From Gloeophyllum trabeum ATCC 11539 (lineage: Eukaryota; Basidiomycota; Agaricomycetes; Gloeophyllales; Gloeophyllaceae): DNA of 64,000 bases. Positions within the stretch are counted from its first letter, which is position 1; every line of letters starts with the position of its first letter. The notes beneath the pieces are model-generated. The model ran no database searches, was not told the origin of the DNA, and saw nothing but the letters and a program-made list of their open reading frames with translations. Below, in pieces: positions 34,292 to 44,939 of this stretch. Both the position numbers and the translations under genes were made by a program. The stretch is from positions 245,056 to 309,055 of the forward strand of contig NW_006920427.1 of NCBI RefSeq assembly GCF_000344685.1, given 5' to 3'.

Positions 34292-35850
34292 TCAGATCAC
34301 TGCGCTGATAGCAGAGTAAGATGCGCTTTCTCCCTCGTCACGTCTCCCGTGGTCAGTAATACCCCGTTCCCCTGCGTCCACATCGGGATACACCCCGAAT
34401 CTCACCTCCTTCATTCCTGATTCTCTCATTAAAGCAGCGGCGGTTTCTCGACGTACAAAGACGTGCTCCGCCACCACCCGCTTCATTGTCTCCTTCGACC
34501 GGATAATGTAGAGGAGCTCCGCGGGGTTGTCACAGACGCTCGCGTCCATGGGCACGAGCTCAAGCGATCGCAGAGGGGAGCTGTCGACGAGAGAGCGAAT
34601 CCAAGAGAACAGAGCGGTGTAGTCTGGTGCGGATGTTACATCCGCGTGATGCACCATGAAAGTGTGGAGGTTCCTCAACCCGCTTGGAGACAAGGACAGT
34701 CGTTCCAGAAGTAACTGGCAACATGGTGATGAATTTCGCTTCGGCATGGATGTATTAGGAGATAGATTCAGCACTTACCACGTCAAGCTCTGCAGGAATG
34801 TTATAGTAGGATACCGAAAGCTGCTCTACTTGCGGGAGAGACCATAAAGTGTCAAGGAGGGTGAGGGGAGACAGGGAATGGTCCGGCCCAAGCGTGAGGG
34901 ACGTGATATTATGCAGGCCGGGGAGTACCTGTCGGAATCTTTCAGGATTGACTTCAGTCGCGTCCTGTGAACAAGAGCAACAACGGAAGTAGGTTGCTTT
35001 TTAACATCGCCGCTACCCTTCAAGAGATGGGCAGTGCATACCAGTACATGTAAGCCAGTGATATGAGGCACCCTCGGTAACCACTCCGCCGCTCTTACGA
35101 GGAACAAACCGCTCGGTCGGCCGAAGCCTACGCTCTTCAGCGCAGGCACGTCAGCCAAATCCGTCAATGTAGATATATAACTGCTTGTCAAATGAAAGTC
35201 CAAATAAACCTCCTTCAAGTTGGGGCATGATGCCATAGCATGAAGGGCTGCCCCGACGAAGGCGAGTGGGACGAACTGCAGTCGCCGGTTCCGCGGGGTA
35301 GAGAGCGTGTAAGAGCAGAGGTTATAAAGCCTGGCAAGCGATGCGGTCCACATGAAATCTGATGTTTGGATGTACATATCTCTTGCTAGTATAGTTTACG
35401 TTCAATACAATATGCACAATGAGGAAAGCACTGCGGGCAAGCACCAATGTACAGACACTCGCAACCGTTCCCAGTCAAAGTGCACCTTACTAGGAGCTGA
35501 CGGAGGACATGGATCCGAAAGTCAAGGAAGGGGGAGGGGTATTCATTGTATGTCCAGTAATTTTATAGGTTCTTGCCCGCAGTGAGATCTAAACATTCGG
35601 AAGACGCACCGACGTGCCGCACTCTCCTGACGCAGCCTATCAAGTCAGGGTGTTTCTCTACAGCGCTCAGGGCTCTTCCAGTTCTTCCTTTGTATCCATC
35701 GTCGAATACAATCTCATTGTATACGAGAGGAAGAGCAACGTCGTAGAACGCGCGACATACCCGCAGACTGGCTAGCAGGCTGTGGGAGTCAGGTACAGCT
35801 TGGAGAATGGCTTCAATCAGTTCGTATGGCAGAGACAGAATCGTAGGCAT
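34292..35850 (-). CDS. F-box protein, local paralogue family, copy B
   Basis: Four exons (35850-35610, 35379-35042, 34964-34779, 34714-34292) give 395 aa. The F-box reads LSLPYELIEAILQAVPDS with LRVCRAFYDVALPLVYNEI. Family blocks follow: IGCVRRVRHV, LYNLCSYTLS, LKEVYLDFHLT, LKSVGFGRPSGLFLVRAA, LHNITSLTLGPDH, LRNLHTFMVHH, LVDSSPLRSLELV and TMKRVVAEHVFV. Intron 1 is 230 nt, four times longer than in the other copies, and could hide an insertion. Adjacent to copy A in the same orientation, it fits a tandem duplication. Confidence 0.75.
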
Positions 35851-36279
35851 CGGAAGAATATTCGTCAAAGCTGGCTAGCCAACAGATTGTAACCAGAGAT
35901 ATTCTGGAGCTGCTTGAATCTGCTTGATCGCCCGCGTGACGTCACGCATTCATCTGCGACGTTCTGAAGCGTTCTGATTTGGTTCTGATTGAGCTACTTA
36001 TAGGCTTACAACTTATACGCCACGCTGTCGAGTGAGTCACGCACCAGTCATGATGTATCAATACTAGTGGTAAGTACCCGCAATATTGGGGAGGGGAGGA
36101 TGGCAGAAACCGCGGAGAGCGATAACAATGGTGCAAACAGCACCTTATGATCGTGCCGATTGGTTTCGCCGTTCTGCTGCAAACCACGTCAGGTTCTCTT
36201 AGATGTCTCTGTCTTGCAGTTATGCTCACATAGGTATGGAGATAGGCAGGCATCCTTTCGGGATCTGATCCAAGTAATT
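35851..36279. other. Intergenic, divergent promoter region
   Basis: About 430 bp between F-box copy B (-) and the antiporter (+). An upstream exon of the antiporter could lie here, but I could not define it. Confidence 0.35.
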
Positions 36280-37793
36280 ATGATTATAATGATCCATTCA
36301 AGCTGTGGGCTATCCAAGGAGGCCAGTATTCAATTGCGCAAGGCCATATTGTCCACCCTAGGCCCCACTTCTAATGCTCCAAGCATTACAGCCCTCATTA
36401 TCGTTATCTCGCGGATATGCTTCCTGCTCTTGTGGCGCATGCGCCAACCGAGAGTTGTGGCCGAAATTATTGGCGGCATTGTGTTAGGCCCGACCGTCAT
36501 GGGACGCATCCCTAAGTTTAGCACCACGATATTCCCGCAAGAGTCTATCCCCATACTCAATCTCTGCGCGACACTGGGCCTAGTTCTCTTCCTATTCCTC
36601 GCTGGCTTGGAGATTGACCTGCAACTCATCAAGCAGCATGCGAGGACATCTGCAGTAGTATCGGCTGCGGGATCAATAATCCCGTTCGCTTTCGGTTCAC
36701 TGCTATCCTTGGCGCACTATCGAGCATTTATGGACGACTCCGTGAATTTCGGACACTTCGCCCTGTTCACCTGCATCTCTGTCGGTATTACGGCGTTCCC
36801 CATCCTGTGCCGAATGCTGGCCCAGCTCGAACTATTCAGCGCACCGCTCGGAGTCATCGTCTTGTCAGCCGGCGTCGGGAACGACGTCGTGGGATGGATC
36901 CTACTCGCGCTCGCTGTTACCCTGGTAAACTCCACCACTGGCCTCGCTGCCCTGTGGATCCTCCTGATATGCATCGGCTACACGCTCTTCCTCATATATC
37001 CCGTGCGCTGGCTCTTTCGATGGATCGGCCAAGCGACCGGAGAGCTGGGTACGGGAGAACCGTCAAGCATCATGATGGCTTGCGCTATCATGATGCTTTT
37101 GGTCTCCGCTTTCTTCACAGATATCACTGGTTTGCACGCTATATTCGGTGAGCATGACAGTCTGGATGGCAGATGGCAAGCTAATTCAGGATTAGGGGCA
37201 TTCATATCGGGATTGATTATACCTCGCGATAAGCAACTGTCCATCGCTATGATGAAGCGCCTCGAACCAGTCGTATGGAATATATTCCTACCTGTAGTAA
37301 GTCAAGACGACGACTGGGGTATTTACGCTCTTTCAGGACACTCCTCCAGTATTTCGCGTTATCGGGTCTCAAGACTGACCTTGGGCTGCTAAACACTGGC
37401 AAAGCCTGGGGATTTACCATTCTCGTATGCCTCCTGGCATATATGGGCAAACTCATCGGCTGCGGCGGTGCCTCCAAATTGATGGGGTTCACCTGGCGCG
37501 AGTCAGCCGCCATAGGAACGCTGATGAGCTGCAAGTGGTGCGTATGAACGAGTACAGAACTGGCACGCTCATGACGGACGTTTTCCAGGCTACTCGAACT
37601 AATCGTGATCAACTTCGCGTTGCAAGCAAAGGTCTTCCCGAGCATCGTCTTCGCCATGTTCGTCGTACACGCCGTCGTCCTGATGGTCATCATAACGCCC
37701 GTGACCGGCTGGATATATCCCGCTCGGTGTCGTTCTCAACAATCGGACACGCCTGTCTGCGGGGCCTCGGATACGAGCATTTCGGGAGTATGA
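36280..37793 (+). CDS. K+/H+ (CPA2-type) antiporter, truncated after membrane domain
   Basis: Four exons (36280-37147, 37196-37296, 37350-37537, 37589-37793) give 453 aa. About ten hydrophobic helices are visible, with CPA2/KefB-Kha1 landmarks: MRQPRVVAEIIGGIVLGPT, LGLVLFLFLAGLEIDL, LSAGVGNDVVGWILLALAV (the Asp pair of the ion site), HAIFGAFISGLIIP and YFALSGLKTDLG. Fungal family members usually add a cytosolic C-terminal half of several hundred residues. Here the frame stops about 20 residues after the last helix (ITPVTGWIYPAR), so the regulatory tail is missing. The N-terminal start is also uncertain. It may be a short transporter or a decaying copy. Confidence 0.75.
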
Positions 37794-38091
37794 GTAGAGT
37801 TAATGGGGCAGGGCGCGAAGTAATAGAGATTCATATCAGCCATAGATCGCCTCTCGCAGGATTCTATGCATGAGTTTCGGCTCACGCTTCGCCCTTCCAG
37901 GATGCATGTCTTGCACCACGGTCGGTGCTATAGATCATAAATGTATAGATGCCGAGTGCCTATCGCGAGCGTCTCGAAATACCTGTCTATCCGCAGTGTG
38001 ATTAGAGGAACATCGATCGATCGCAGGAATCGCTAGATGCTCAAGTTTTGTACGACAGAAGAGGTTTCAGTCACGACGTCCGCGGCTGGTA
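37794..38091. other. Intergenic region, downstream of antiporter
   Basis: The remains of an antiporter C-terminal domain would be expected here. None was recognised in any frame. Confidence 0.3.
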
Positions 38092-38414
38092 AGATAGGGC
38101 CAGTCCATACACGACTACCTTGGTCACACCGTGACAATCACGTGTTTTGCCTATATATGGCAGGTCAGTGTAAGGAAATCGAGGAGATCATCGATAGAAA
38201 TCACCACTGTCGAGCTTATTATAATCTCCATGGGTCGAGATCCTCAAATGTTTTTTATAGGAACTATTTGTATGTACTGTATCTTTGATTCCTATAAAAA
38301 ACATCTGTGGTTTTCTACCTGTGCCCAAAGTTATAAGACCGACTTCGTGCTTTCCCCGCCAAGTGTGACAAAAATAGTCACGTGATAGTAGTCGTACATG
38401 AGCTGGCCCTATCT
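38092..38414. mobile_element. MITE-like element with TA flanks
   Basis: The ends form an inverted repeat of about 29 bp starting agatagggccag; the four mismatches are all transitions. TA dinucleotides flank both ends (38090-38091, 38415-38416), as expected for a Tc1/mariner-type target duplication. The 323-bp interior has no ORF. An internal perfect 15-bp inverted repeat (38248-38262 and 38290-38304) could form a hairpin. Confidence 0.65.
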
Positions 38415-38548
38415 TAATAGGATGGGAACAGAAACAGGCCAGTTATTGCAGGAGATGACATGTCATCAAACAGTCGGTAAAAAATCAGGCTAGCTAATAT
38501 GCAATACAACATTGAATGACAGTGTCGACATCTTTTAGGGAGGACATC

Positions 38549-39913
38549 TCATGCATCTAGTAGCCCATGGCTTTCACAAAAGGTGACAACCACTGCTGGG
38601 CGTGGAACCTTGTACAGGATGAGGTTAGTCATTTCTCTCCGGCAGGAGATGGATTCAGTTTGGTTAGACAGGACTCGTTCGATCATTTCCTCGTTTGCCT
38701 TGACGAAGTCGATTAAGCCATTCGAACCGCTCACATGCATACTCCCGTGAAGGCTGGGTGAGACAAGCTCTAGTACACGCAGGGGAGCACGGCCAAAGAG
38801 TGCTTTGAGGAAGGAGACGATGTGGGAGATGTTGAAGAAGGAATATTGGAACCTCAGCACGCGAAGGTTCGGCAGGCTGACGTGTGGCGGGAAAGGACAC
38901 TAGGTAAGATCAGCGAGGGTACTTTCTGCGAAGACATGAGAGCAGTGCCCACATTCCTATGGTCAACAAGCGGGTCGGTCGACTCATATAATGAGTAGAC
39001 CAGGGAGAGCTCCTCCAGCTGAGGCAGACCTTGTAGGATCCCCGAGAGTGCGTGGAGGGATAGTGCGTAGGCACATCCGAGCGTAAGACGTGTTATATGG
39101 CATAAATCAGGTAAGGTTGGACACAGCCTTTTCTCTGCCACTGACGTGGTATCCTAAAGTACGAGTTAAGTATAGCAGATATGTCATCCATGAAATGCGC
39201 ACTGAGATGCGCAGTGCGCTAATCCTAGGCGTTCGCTTCAAGAACTCAGCGGCACCTACGAGGAACGTCGTCGTCGGCTCGCCCAAGCATACGCTGTTCA
39301 ATGCTGGTATGTCGCGCAGGCATTCCAGCACGGGAATGTACTTCGATGTGAGCAGGAAGTCCAGGTTAACTGAGGACAGCTTTGGACAGGAGGCCAGTGC
39401 ACGCAACACAGCCTCGACGAGGTTGAGGTTGATGAGTCGTGTTAAGCGTCCCCGAAAGGTGCACAAGGTGTAGGAAGCAAGATTGGGAAGCTTCCAGAGC
39501 TCAGGAAACCAGGTAACAGACGAGCTGTCGATGTATATATCTCTCACTGTCAATTCAATATGAGCATGCCCGAGTGAATGCAAGATATGTCTTGAGATCG
39601 AGAACGTGTTAATGTACTGACACCCACCAAGATGCTGCACGCTCCGTACGTACACCCTGAGATGTGGGCGTGTCACGAGTGTCTCGAGCGCCCTTCCCAT
39701 GCGGCCACCGTGCCCGTCATCGATGATAATCTCGTTATAAACGCTGGGAATCGCCGCCTCGTACAATCTTCTGCAGACGAGAAGACAAGCGCATCGGTCG
39801 GACAACAAGGACAAGATGGAATGGAGGAGCTCGTAAGGCAGCCTGAGAAGTGGTGCCTGCGCTGGTTTGAATTTAAGTGCATCCATTATTCGCTGTGTCC
39901 CGAATGTTATCAT
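38549..39913 (-). CDS. F-box protein, local paralogue family, copy C
   Basis: Four exons (39913-39628, 39540-39203, 39132-38953, 38899-38549) give 384 aa. The F-box reads LLRLPYELLHSILSLLSD with CLLVCRRLYEAAIPSVYNEI. Family blocks follow: YVRSVQHLG, LPNLASYTLC, KLSSVNLDFLLT, LNSVCLGEPTTTFLVGAA, PDLCHITRLTLGC, LPQLEELSLVY, LPNLRVLRFQYS, LFGRAPLRVLELV and EEMIERVLSN. A second in-frame ATG at 39886 is an alternative start. A transposon target duplication begins 6 bp upstream of the first ATG, so the native promoter is displaced by at least 0.5 kb. The acceptor of intron 2 (gcagag) is the least certain. Confidence 0.75.
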
Positions 39914-39927
39914 ATGAAGACTGAAGC

Positions 39928-40446
39928 AGGACCCCTGAAAATACCGATGGAGGTTAGATACCAGAAGACCTGTTTTCCTTCATTTTTACCGGGACCGAAT
40001 TTTGCCCAATTTGGCCGTTTTTAACGGGACGCGATACCAACCTAGCCATCGGGCTCCAGATTTACCGGGACCCAGGTATCCGACCTCCGGATTTTGATCC
40101 CGCTACAAGGGTTTATTTCACCCCAATTTAATCCCAATATGGCATGCTCAGCCACAATCTGCCGTATATGGGCTAATACTTGCCTAAACGGTGCAATTTC
40201 CCTTCGAATATTCAATATGGCAATTGTGGCTGCACAAGCGAGTGATTGAGGACCGGAAGAAGCCTGGTATATACCACACTGGTATCTGACCTTGGGATAT
40301 CGTGCCTCACATTTACCGGGACTCAAGTATCTGGCCTCTTGGGCGCTTCTCCACTTTTTACCGCAACTGTATCTAACATACGGCCTTCAGACCCGGCTTT
40401 TTTACGGAATTGGTATCCAACCTCAATCGGTATTTTCAGGGGTCCT
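39928..40446. mobile_element. Non-autonomous hAT-like DNA transposon (element A)
   Basis: The 36-bp terminal inverted repeats (39928-39963 and 40411-40446) match at 34 positions, beginning aggacccctgaaaatacc. A perfect 8-bp target duplication, actgaagc, flanks it at 39920-39927 and 40447-40454. Eight-bp duplications are typical of hAT superfamily elements. The interior (519 bp in total) lacks a transposase ORF and carries repeated taccggga-type subterminal motifs. Confidence 0.85.
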
Positions 40447-40902
40447 ACTGAAGCGCGTACTTAGCGTTCACGTTCATCGAAGCGAGGGCGTGACTTGAGC
40501 GTAACAACCCAAAGTCACGTGGCTCACTAAATTGACGCGTCGTCCCAGGCCAGGACCCCTGATAATACCTATAGGTAGGTCGGATACGCGCAGGCCTGAT
40601 TCTGACCTTTTTGACCGGGATCCATATTAGGCAATTTGACCGGGATCGGAACCCAACCCCCAGGCGGGTGGCCAGATTGACCGGGACGGTAGTATCTGAC
40701 CCTCAGATTTCACAAAATTCCCTGAAAACTATCAGAAATATTCCCAATGGTTGTAAGTGCCCAATGTATGCATCTGATCCTCTGTCAAGCTGGTCAGGCT
40801 TGTGGGGTTCCAAGTTTCAAGGCTTTTGAGGCAATCCCGTGCTGCAATAATCAAATTTAGCATTTGATACCAGCCGAGCCACACAAAACCTGTGGTCCCT
40901 GT

Positions 40903-41217
40903 CACAGCGGGCAAGCACCGATGTCCCGCCACCGGACATTCGTCATTCATGAAATAGGTGGGAGAACACTTTCCTTGCATGCTCCGAAGTGGGACTTGGC
41001 AGAGACATAAAGAATGAGAGAACAATGTCAATCAAATGTCCCCTGATTTTGAGAGACCATAGTAAATGTCCCGCAGACCTGCCTTTGTTCATTCAAAGGA
41101 CATTCTCCATGTCCAGATCATGGTCCAACAAAGACCATTCTAGGAAAGTGTTCTCCCAACCGGGGCATGTTCATAGCATGCTCGCCGGCGGGACATCGGT
41201 CTCTGCCCGCAGTGTGT
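40903..41217. repeat. Nested inverted-repeat element C inside element B
   Basis: Ends near 40903-40935 and 41183-41217 are imperfect inverted repeats sharing cgatgtcccgcc and gcgggca. An inner 15-bp pair (gggagaacactttcc and its complement) lies near 40960 and 41145. No ORF is present. Confidence 0.55.
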
Positions 41218-41290
41218 GAGCGGCACCAACTGTTGATTTGATGGAATGCCACACAAAGTCACAGGTATATAGGTCACCACAGTAAGCATT

Positions 41291-41581
41291 AGAGAGTATT
41301 TGCAGGAGGCGAAGTCAACTTTAGCTATCTGATCTGACACGAGATCTTAGGCGAAGTGAAAACAGCAGTGGTGCGCGTCGGAGCCATTCGCGGAAAAAGC
41401 TGGGGATACATTGGAAACTCTGACACAGCATATTACCCTATACGTAGGTATACACCCAATGCTAATGGGTAGGTGGTGCAGAATATCATATTTTTGGTGT
41501 TTGTGGTGCATTCACATTATCCGAAGTGGGCTGTCTGCTAAGCGGAAAAAGTGTCCACTTCGCCTCCTGCAAATACTCTCT
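41291..41581. repeat. Nested inverted-repeat element D inside element B
   Basis: A 25-bp perfect inverted repeat lies at 41291-41315 and 41557-41581 (core tttgcaggaggcgaagt). The flanks ccacagta and ccacaata hint that the true ends lie a few bases further out. No ORF is present. Confidence 0.6.
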
Positions 41582-41776
41582 ATTGTGGCTTGCTTGACCG
41601 GGATGGTATCCAACCTAGGCCTGCCGCTCCGGAAGGTTTCTGACTCGGACATTGGTACCCGACACTGCTGTGGCACAGGCCAAATCTGACCGGGATTGAA
41701 CCCAACCCTGGGGTCTCGCGAGTTCCATTTTGGCCGGGACCCGTATCCGACCTACCTAAGTATAATCAGGGGTCCT

Positions 41777-42197
41777 AGAGCAGCCCATCAGGCATAGATT
41801 TGGAGCAGGAACGCGTGACGTCCCGCGTCCGACATGTCCGACTCCGTCTCACTGGCACGGCCGGCCGCGGACTTCACATTGATGTCAACGCGTTCGAACA
41901 GAATATTAATCAACAAGGTCGAAATGCAATAGCATACCATTATATGAGTACACGAGCACAGGAGATATCACGCTACTTACTACACGTTGAGCACATGAAC
42001 GAAAGAGGTGTATGTATGGGTGAAGATACTAGTACTAGTATGAAAAGCAGGAAAATCCAGATTGAGAGTCCCGATAGTGCACTCTACCAACACAAGCGAC
42101 TCACAGCAATAACACAACGTCGATACATCTTATCAAAAGACGCAGCATCCCGTCTGTACGGTATGCTCTAATCGCTCCTTAGCCTATTTCAATACAC
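41777..42197. other. Intergenic region
   Basis: About 420 bp downstream of element B. A 123-codon plus-strand ORF has no recognisable features. Confidence 0.35.
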
Positions 42198-43973
42198 TCA
42201 CATCCTCAACAACCCCCACCCCACGCCCACACCCGCACAAAACGCAGCAGCGGCGGCGACAACCAACCACCCCCACCCCACCCCGCTCCCTCCTGTGCCC
42301 CCTTCACCCCTAAACAGCCCAACTGCAACCGCGAACAGACTCGGGACGTGCAAAGGGTCCATACCGAGGCCCATCGCCTCCGCGCACCTCCCCTCCTCCC
42401 TCTCCCCCCCCTTCTCCGTGTAAGTTTGCGTCTGAGTTTGTGCCTGCGAATACGCCAGCTCCTCCTCCCACCTCCGCTTATCCCACCCTTGTCCCTGGCC
42501 GCGCCCGCGCCCCCTCCCCCTGTTGGAGCGCGGGGACGCCGCCGCGGAAGGGGACACCGACGCGCGCCAGCGCACCCAGCGCTCGCCCGCCTCGCCGCGC
42601 AGCAACGCCAGCGTCTCGGGCGAACGGAAGAGGGCAGAACGCAGCGCGAGCACGCTCGGCGGGCGGAAGGCCGACAGGCCCTTCTCCCTGCTGCTCCTAG
42701 TACTGGAGTGTGCGTCTTTCCATCTATCCCTGGTGGGAAGCGTCACGGTTTCGGTGCGGCTGCGGCTTGCGGGGCGGATCGGTGGGCGCCGCTGGGATTC
42801 GGAGGGTAAGGAAGAGGAGGAGGGCGCCGGGGACGGAGCGTGGATGTGCGTGTGGGTGTCGTGGAAGGAGGGCGCGGGGATGGGGTACGCGGCGGGTGCG
42901 CTCGGTGCGGGGAGGACGATCAAGGGGATGTAGGGAGATAGGGCGGCGAGGATCGCGCGGTCAAGGGGCGTCAGGGCTATCACGCAGACGATGCAGAATA
43001 TACGGCGATAGGAGGAATGAAATGAGCATGGTGGAGATAGCGCTAGGAGGGTAGACTGTACGCACCTCCGTCCTTATCGGCGACGAGCACGCCGAGCGTC
43101 CATAGGGGCGTGTTGGGCCCGCCGACGAGCGAGGTGAGCAGGGGCGTCGAGGAGGACGGCGCGGCGGGGTCGATGAGCGCGTGCAGCGCGTGGAAGCTCG
43201 ACTGCAGGTGCTTCACAATCGGCGCGGTAATCGCCTCGGGCTAGACTCTTCAGTACTAACTACTGCATGAACCGCGAGGGAACGCTCACATCGTCGCCAG
43301 CGGGGTCATACCCCGGCCACATCACCACCTCCACATTCCGCCTCGGCTCGACGCGCTCGAGGCCATGCGCATCGCGCAGCTCGACCCACTCCGAGCTCGC
43401 GCGCCACACCCGCGTGCGCCACCCGCGCGCCTCCTCCTCCTCCGGCTCGTCGACGTCGACGAGGTCCTCGTTCCCCTCGAGCAGCGCCTCCGCGACGCGG
43501 CTCTTGCGCACGCCGTGGCGCCCGAGCACGAGCACGCGCAGCTCGCCGAGGACCTGGCCGTAAAGCGTCGGGCGGCGCAGCGCGGAGGGCAGCGTGAGCG
43601 AGGGGATGATCAGCGCGGAGGTGCTGTCTTCGGCCTCGTGCTCGTGGTCGTCGGTATGTGTGACGTCTGGGTCGGTGTCGGGGTGCAAAGGCGGGGACGC
43701 GGGCCCGGAGGAGAAGAAGAACGAGGAGGAGACAGAGGGGAAGGAGGAGACCGAATCGGTCGGCGACGGCGGCGTCGACGGGGAGTGGGCGGCGCTGGTG
43801 GCGACGTCGAGCGGCGGCATGTGCAGCCCGCGGATGGTGCCGGCGCTGGTGCTCATGGTGGGCTGGGCGTCGTTGGACATGGCGAGCAGGTTAGAGCCAA
43901 GGGAGAGCTTAGCTGCGGGATTGGATTGGCGGGCGTCTGCGCTGTGGGAGATGAGCTGAGCAGGACACGCCAT
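42198..43973 (-). CDS. Hypothetical protein with degenerate P-loop (septin-like GTPase region) and C-terminal membrane anchor
   Basis: Three exons (43973-43290, 43240-43066, 42976-42198) give 545 aa. Residues ~60-110 are Ser/Pro-rich and disordered. A Rossmann-like strand and loop, LRVLVLGRHGVRKSRVAEAL (about 142-161), resembles a Walker A motif with Arg in place of the last Gly. A DxxG-like VVMWPGYDP and IVKHLQSSFHAL follow, in an order that recalls septin-type GTPases. Next come a low-complexity Arg/Gly/Gln stretch and a single hydrophobic helix at the extreme C-terminus (WLVVAAAAAFCAGVGVGW), as in tail-anchored proteins. GTP binding is doubtful and the role unknown. A double GATA motif lies ~60 bp upstream. 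High-GC antisense ORFs here are shadows. Confidence 0.6.
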
Positions 43974-44939
43974 CTGCCCTCATCCGGCCTTCTCGCTGAT
44001 CCTTATCCGCTTGTCTCTGAGACGTATGTACATCTTATCTTATCTCCATCTTTCTCATGCTATAAATAACCTATGCCCATCTTTGTGGCGGATAGTTGTG
44101 GCAACTTGCCACAGCACACTTGAAGCATTTGTATACCGGCCTATGCACGAGCGAATATAAAAGTACTTTGCCTCATTGGCTCGGTACGAGTGACTCTCCC
44201 AACTCGAATACGTGTCATTGAAGAATCCAAGAGGTGAATTTATCTCAAGACAGAGGTGTCCGATGTCTATCCCACCAGCTGGTCCACAATTCTCTGACAC
44301 TCAGAACTACTATGAGCACTCAGATCGAGGAAGACATGTGCACTCAAACACTCCGCTTCCATCTTCGCAACGACTTCACCCCCTTCGTCGAGGAGGACAA
44401 GCTCTCCGCCTGGGTAGAGAAACGGCAGGGGCGAGAACGGCGGCACGTCCTTCCTCCCGCTCTGCACAGCGAGATGCCTTCCGACAGCCTCAGCGAGCCA
44501 TTCTGCATACGATATCTCGGCACGAGGGACGGGATCGATGAGGTCTTGCTCGCGGCTGCTGTGCACGGGGTTTGGGCGGCTGCTGTGGACGGGGTTTGGT
44601 ACCGACGCGCGCGACAGCGGCTGAGCCGAAGGTGATGCAGTATATGCTGGTGACTGTCGAAGTACTCAGTTGTACCCTGTACTATGGTGCCCACATGGGC
44701 CCACACGCGTCTCGTTCAGCTCGGGTCATCCGCGTTTGGAAATAGTGATACAGGAAGAAGGCAGTACCCCCGCCCGCGGAGTGCCTACAAAAAACCAGCG
44801 TAGGCTTCGAGTCGGTTCGATCGGCGCTCTGCAATATATCGTCCTACGTCCTCGGGAACATACCCTTCGCTACCTCGAGTAAACCTCGATGCGTGACCCC
44901 TGCCGCTCTATCTGTGCTCATGGTCCCACGAGTCATGCC
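43974..44939. other. Intergenic region with double GATA motif
   Basis: At 44034-44045 the plus strand reads cttatcttatct, the same paired GATA motif as upstream of the amidase, ~60 bp before the 43973 start. Apart from the doubtful ORF at 44312-44635, nothing was recognised. Confidence 0.35.
44312..44635 (+). CDS. Doubtful orphan ORF
   Basis: A 107-codon ORF begins MSTQIEEDMCTQTLRFHL with reasonable composition, but it ends in a 24-bp tandem duplication that reads as VHGVWAAA then VDGVW. It has no domain, signal peptide or recognisable homologue. It may be one exon of an unresolved gene or chance. Confidence 0.2.
   Translation: MSTQIEEDMCTQTLRFHLRNDFTPFVEEDKLSAWVEKRQGRERRHVLPPALHSEMPSDSLSEPFCIRYLGTRDGIDEVLLAAAVHGVWAAAVDGVWYRRARQRLSRR

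Larger units (their letters stand above)
40552..41776. mobile_element. Related non-autonomous DNA transposon (element B), with nested insertions
   Basis: The inverted ends begin aggacccctgat and extend ~37 bp to ggtaggtcggatacg, differing mainly by a 2-bp indel. The first 12 bases match element A except one, so the two elements are one family. No 8-bp target duplication was found. Both flanks contain several gaccgggat-type subterminal repeats. The middle (about 40900-41590) is occupied by two other inverted-repeat structures, listed separately. No transposase ORF was found. Confidence 0.7.

Noticed and set aside
43365..44069. 234-codon plus-strand ORF
   Set aside because: High-GC shadow of the minus-strand P-loop gene, rich in Arg/Gly as expected for an antisense frame.
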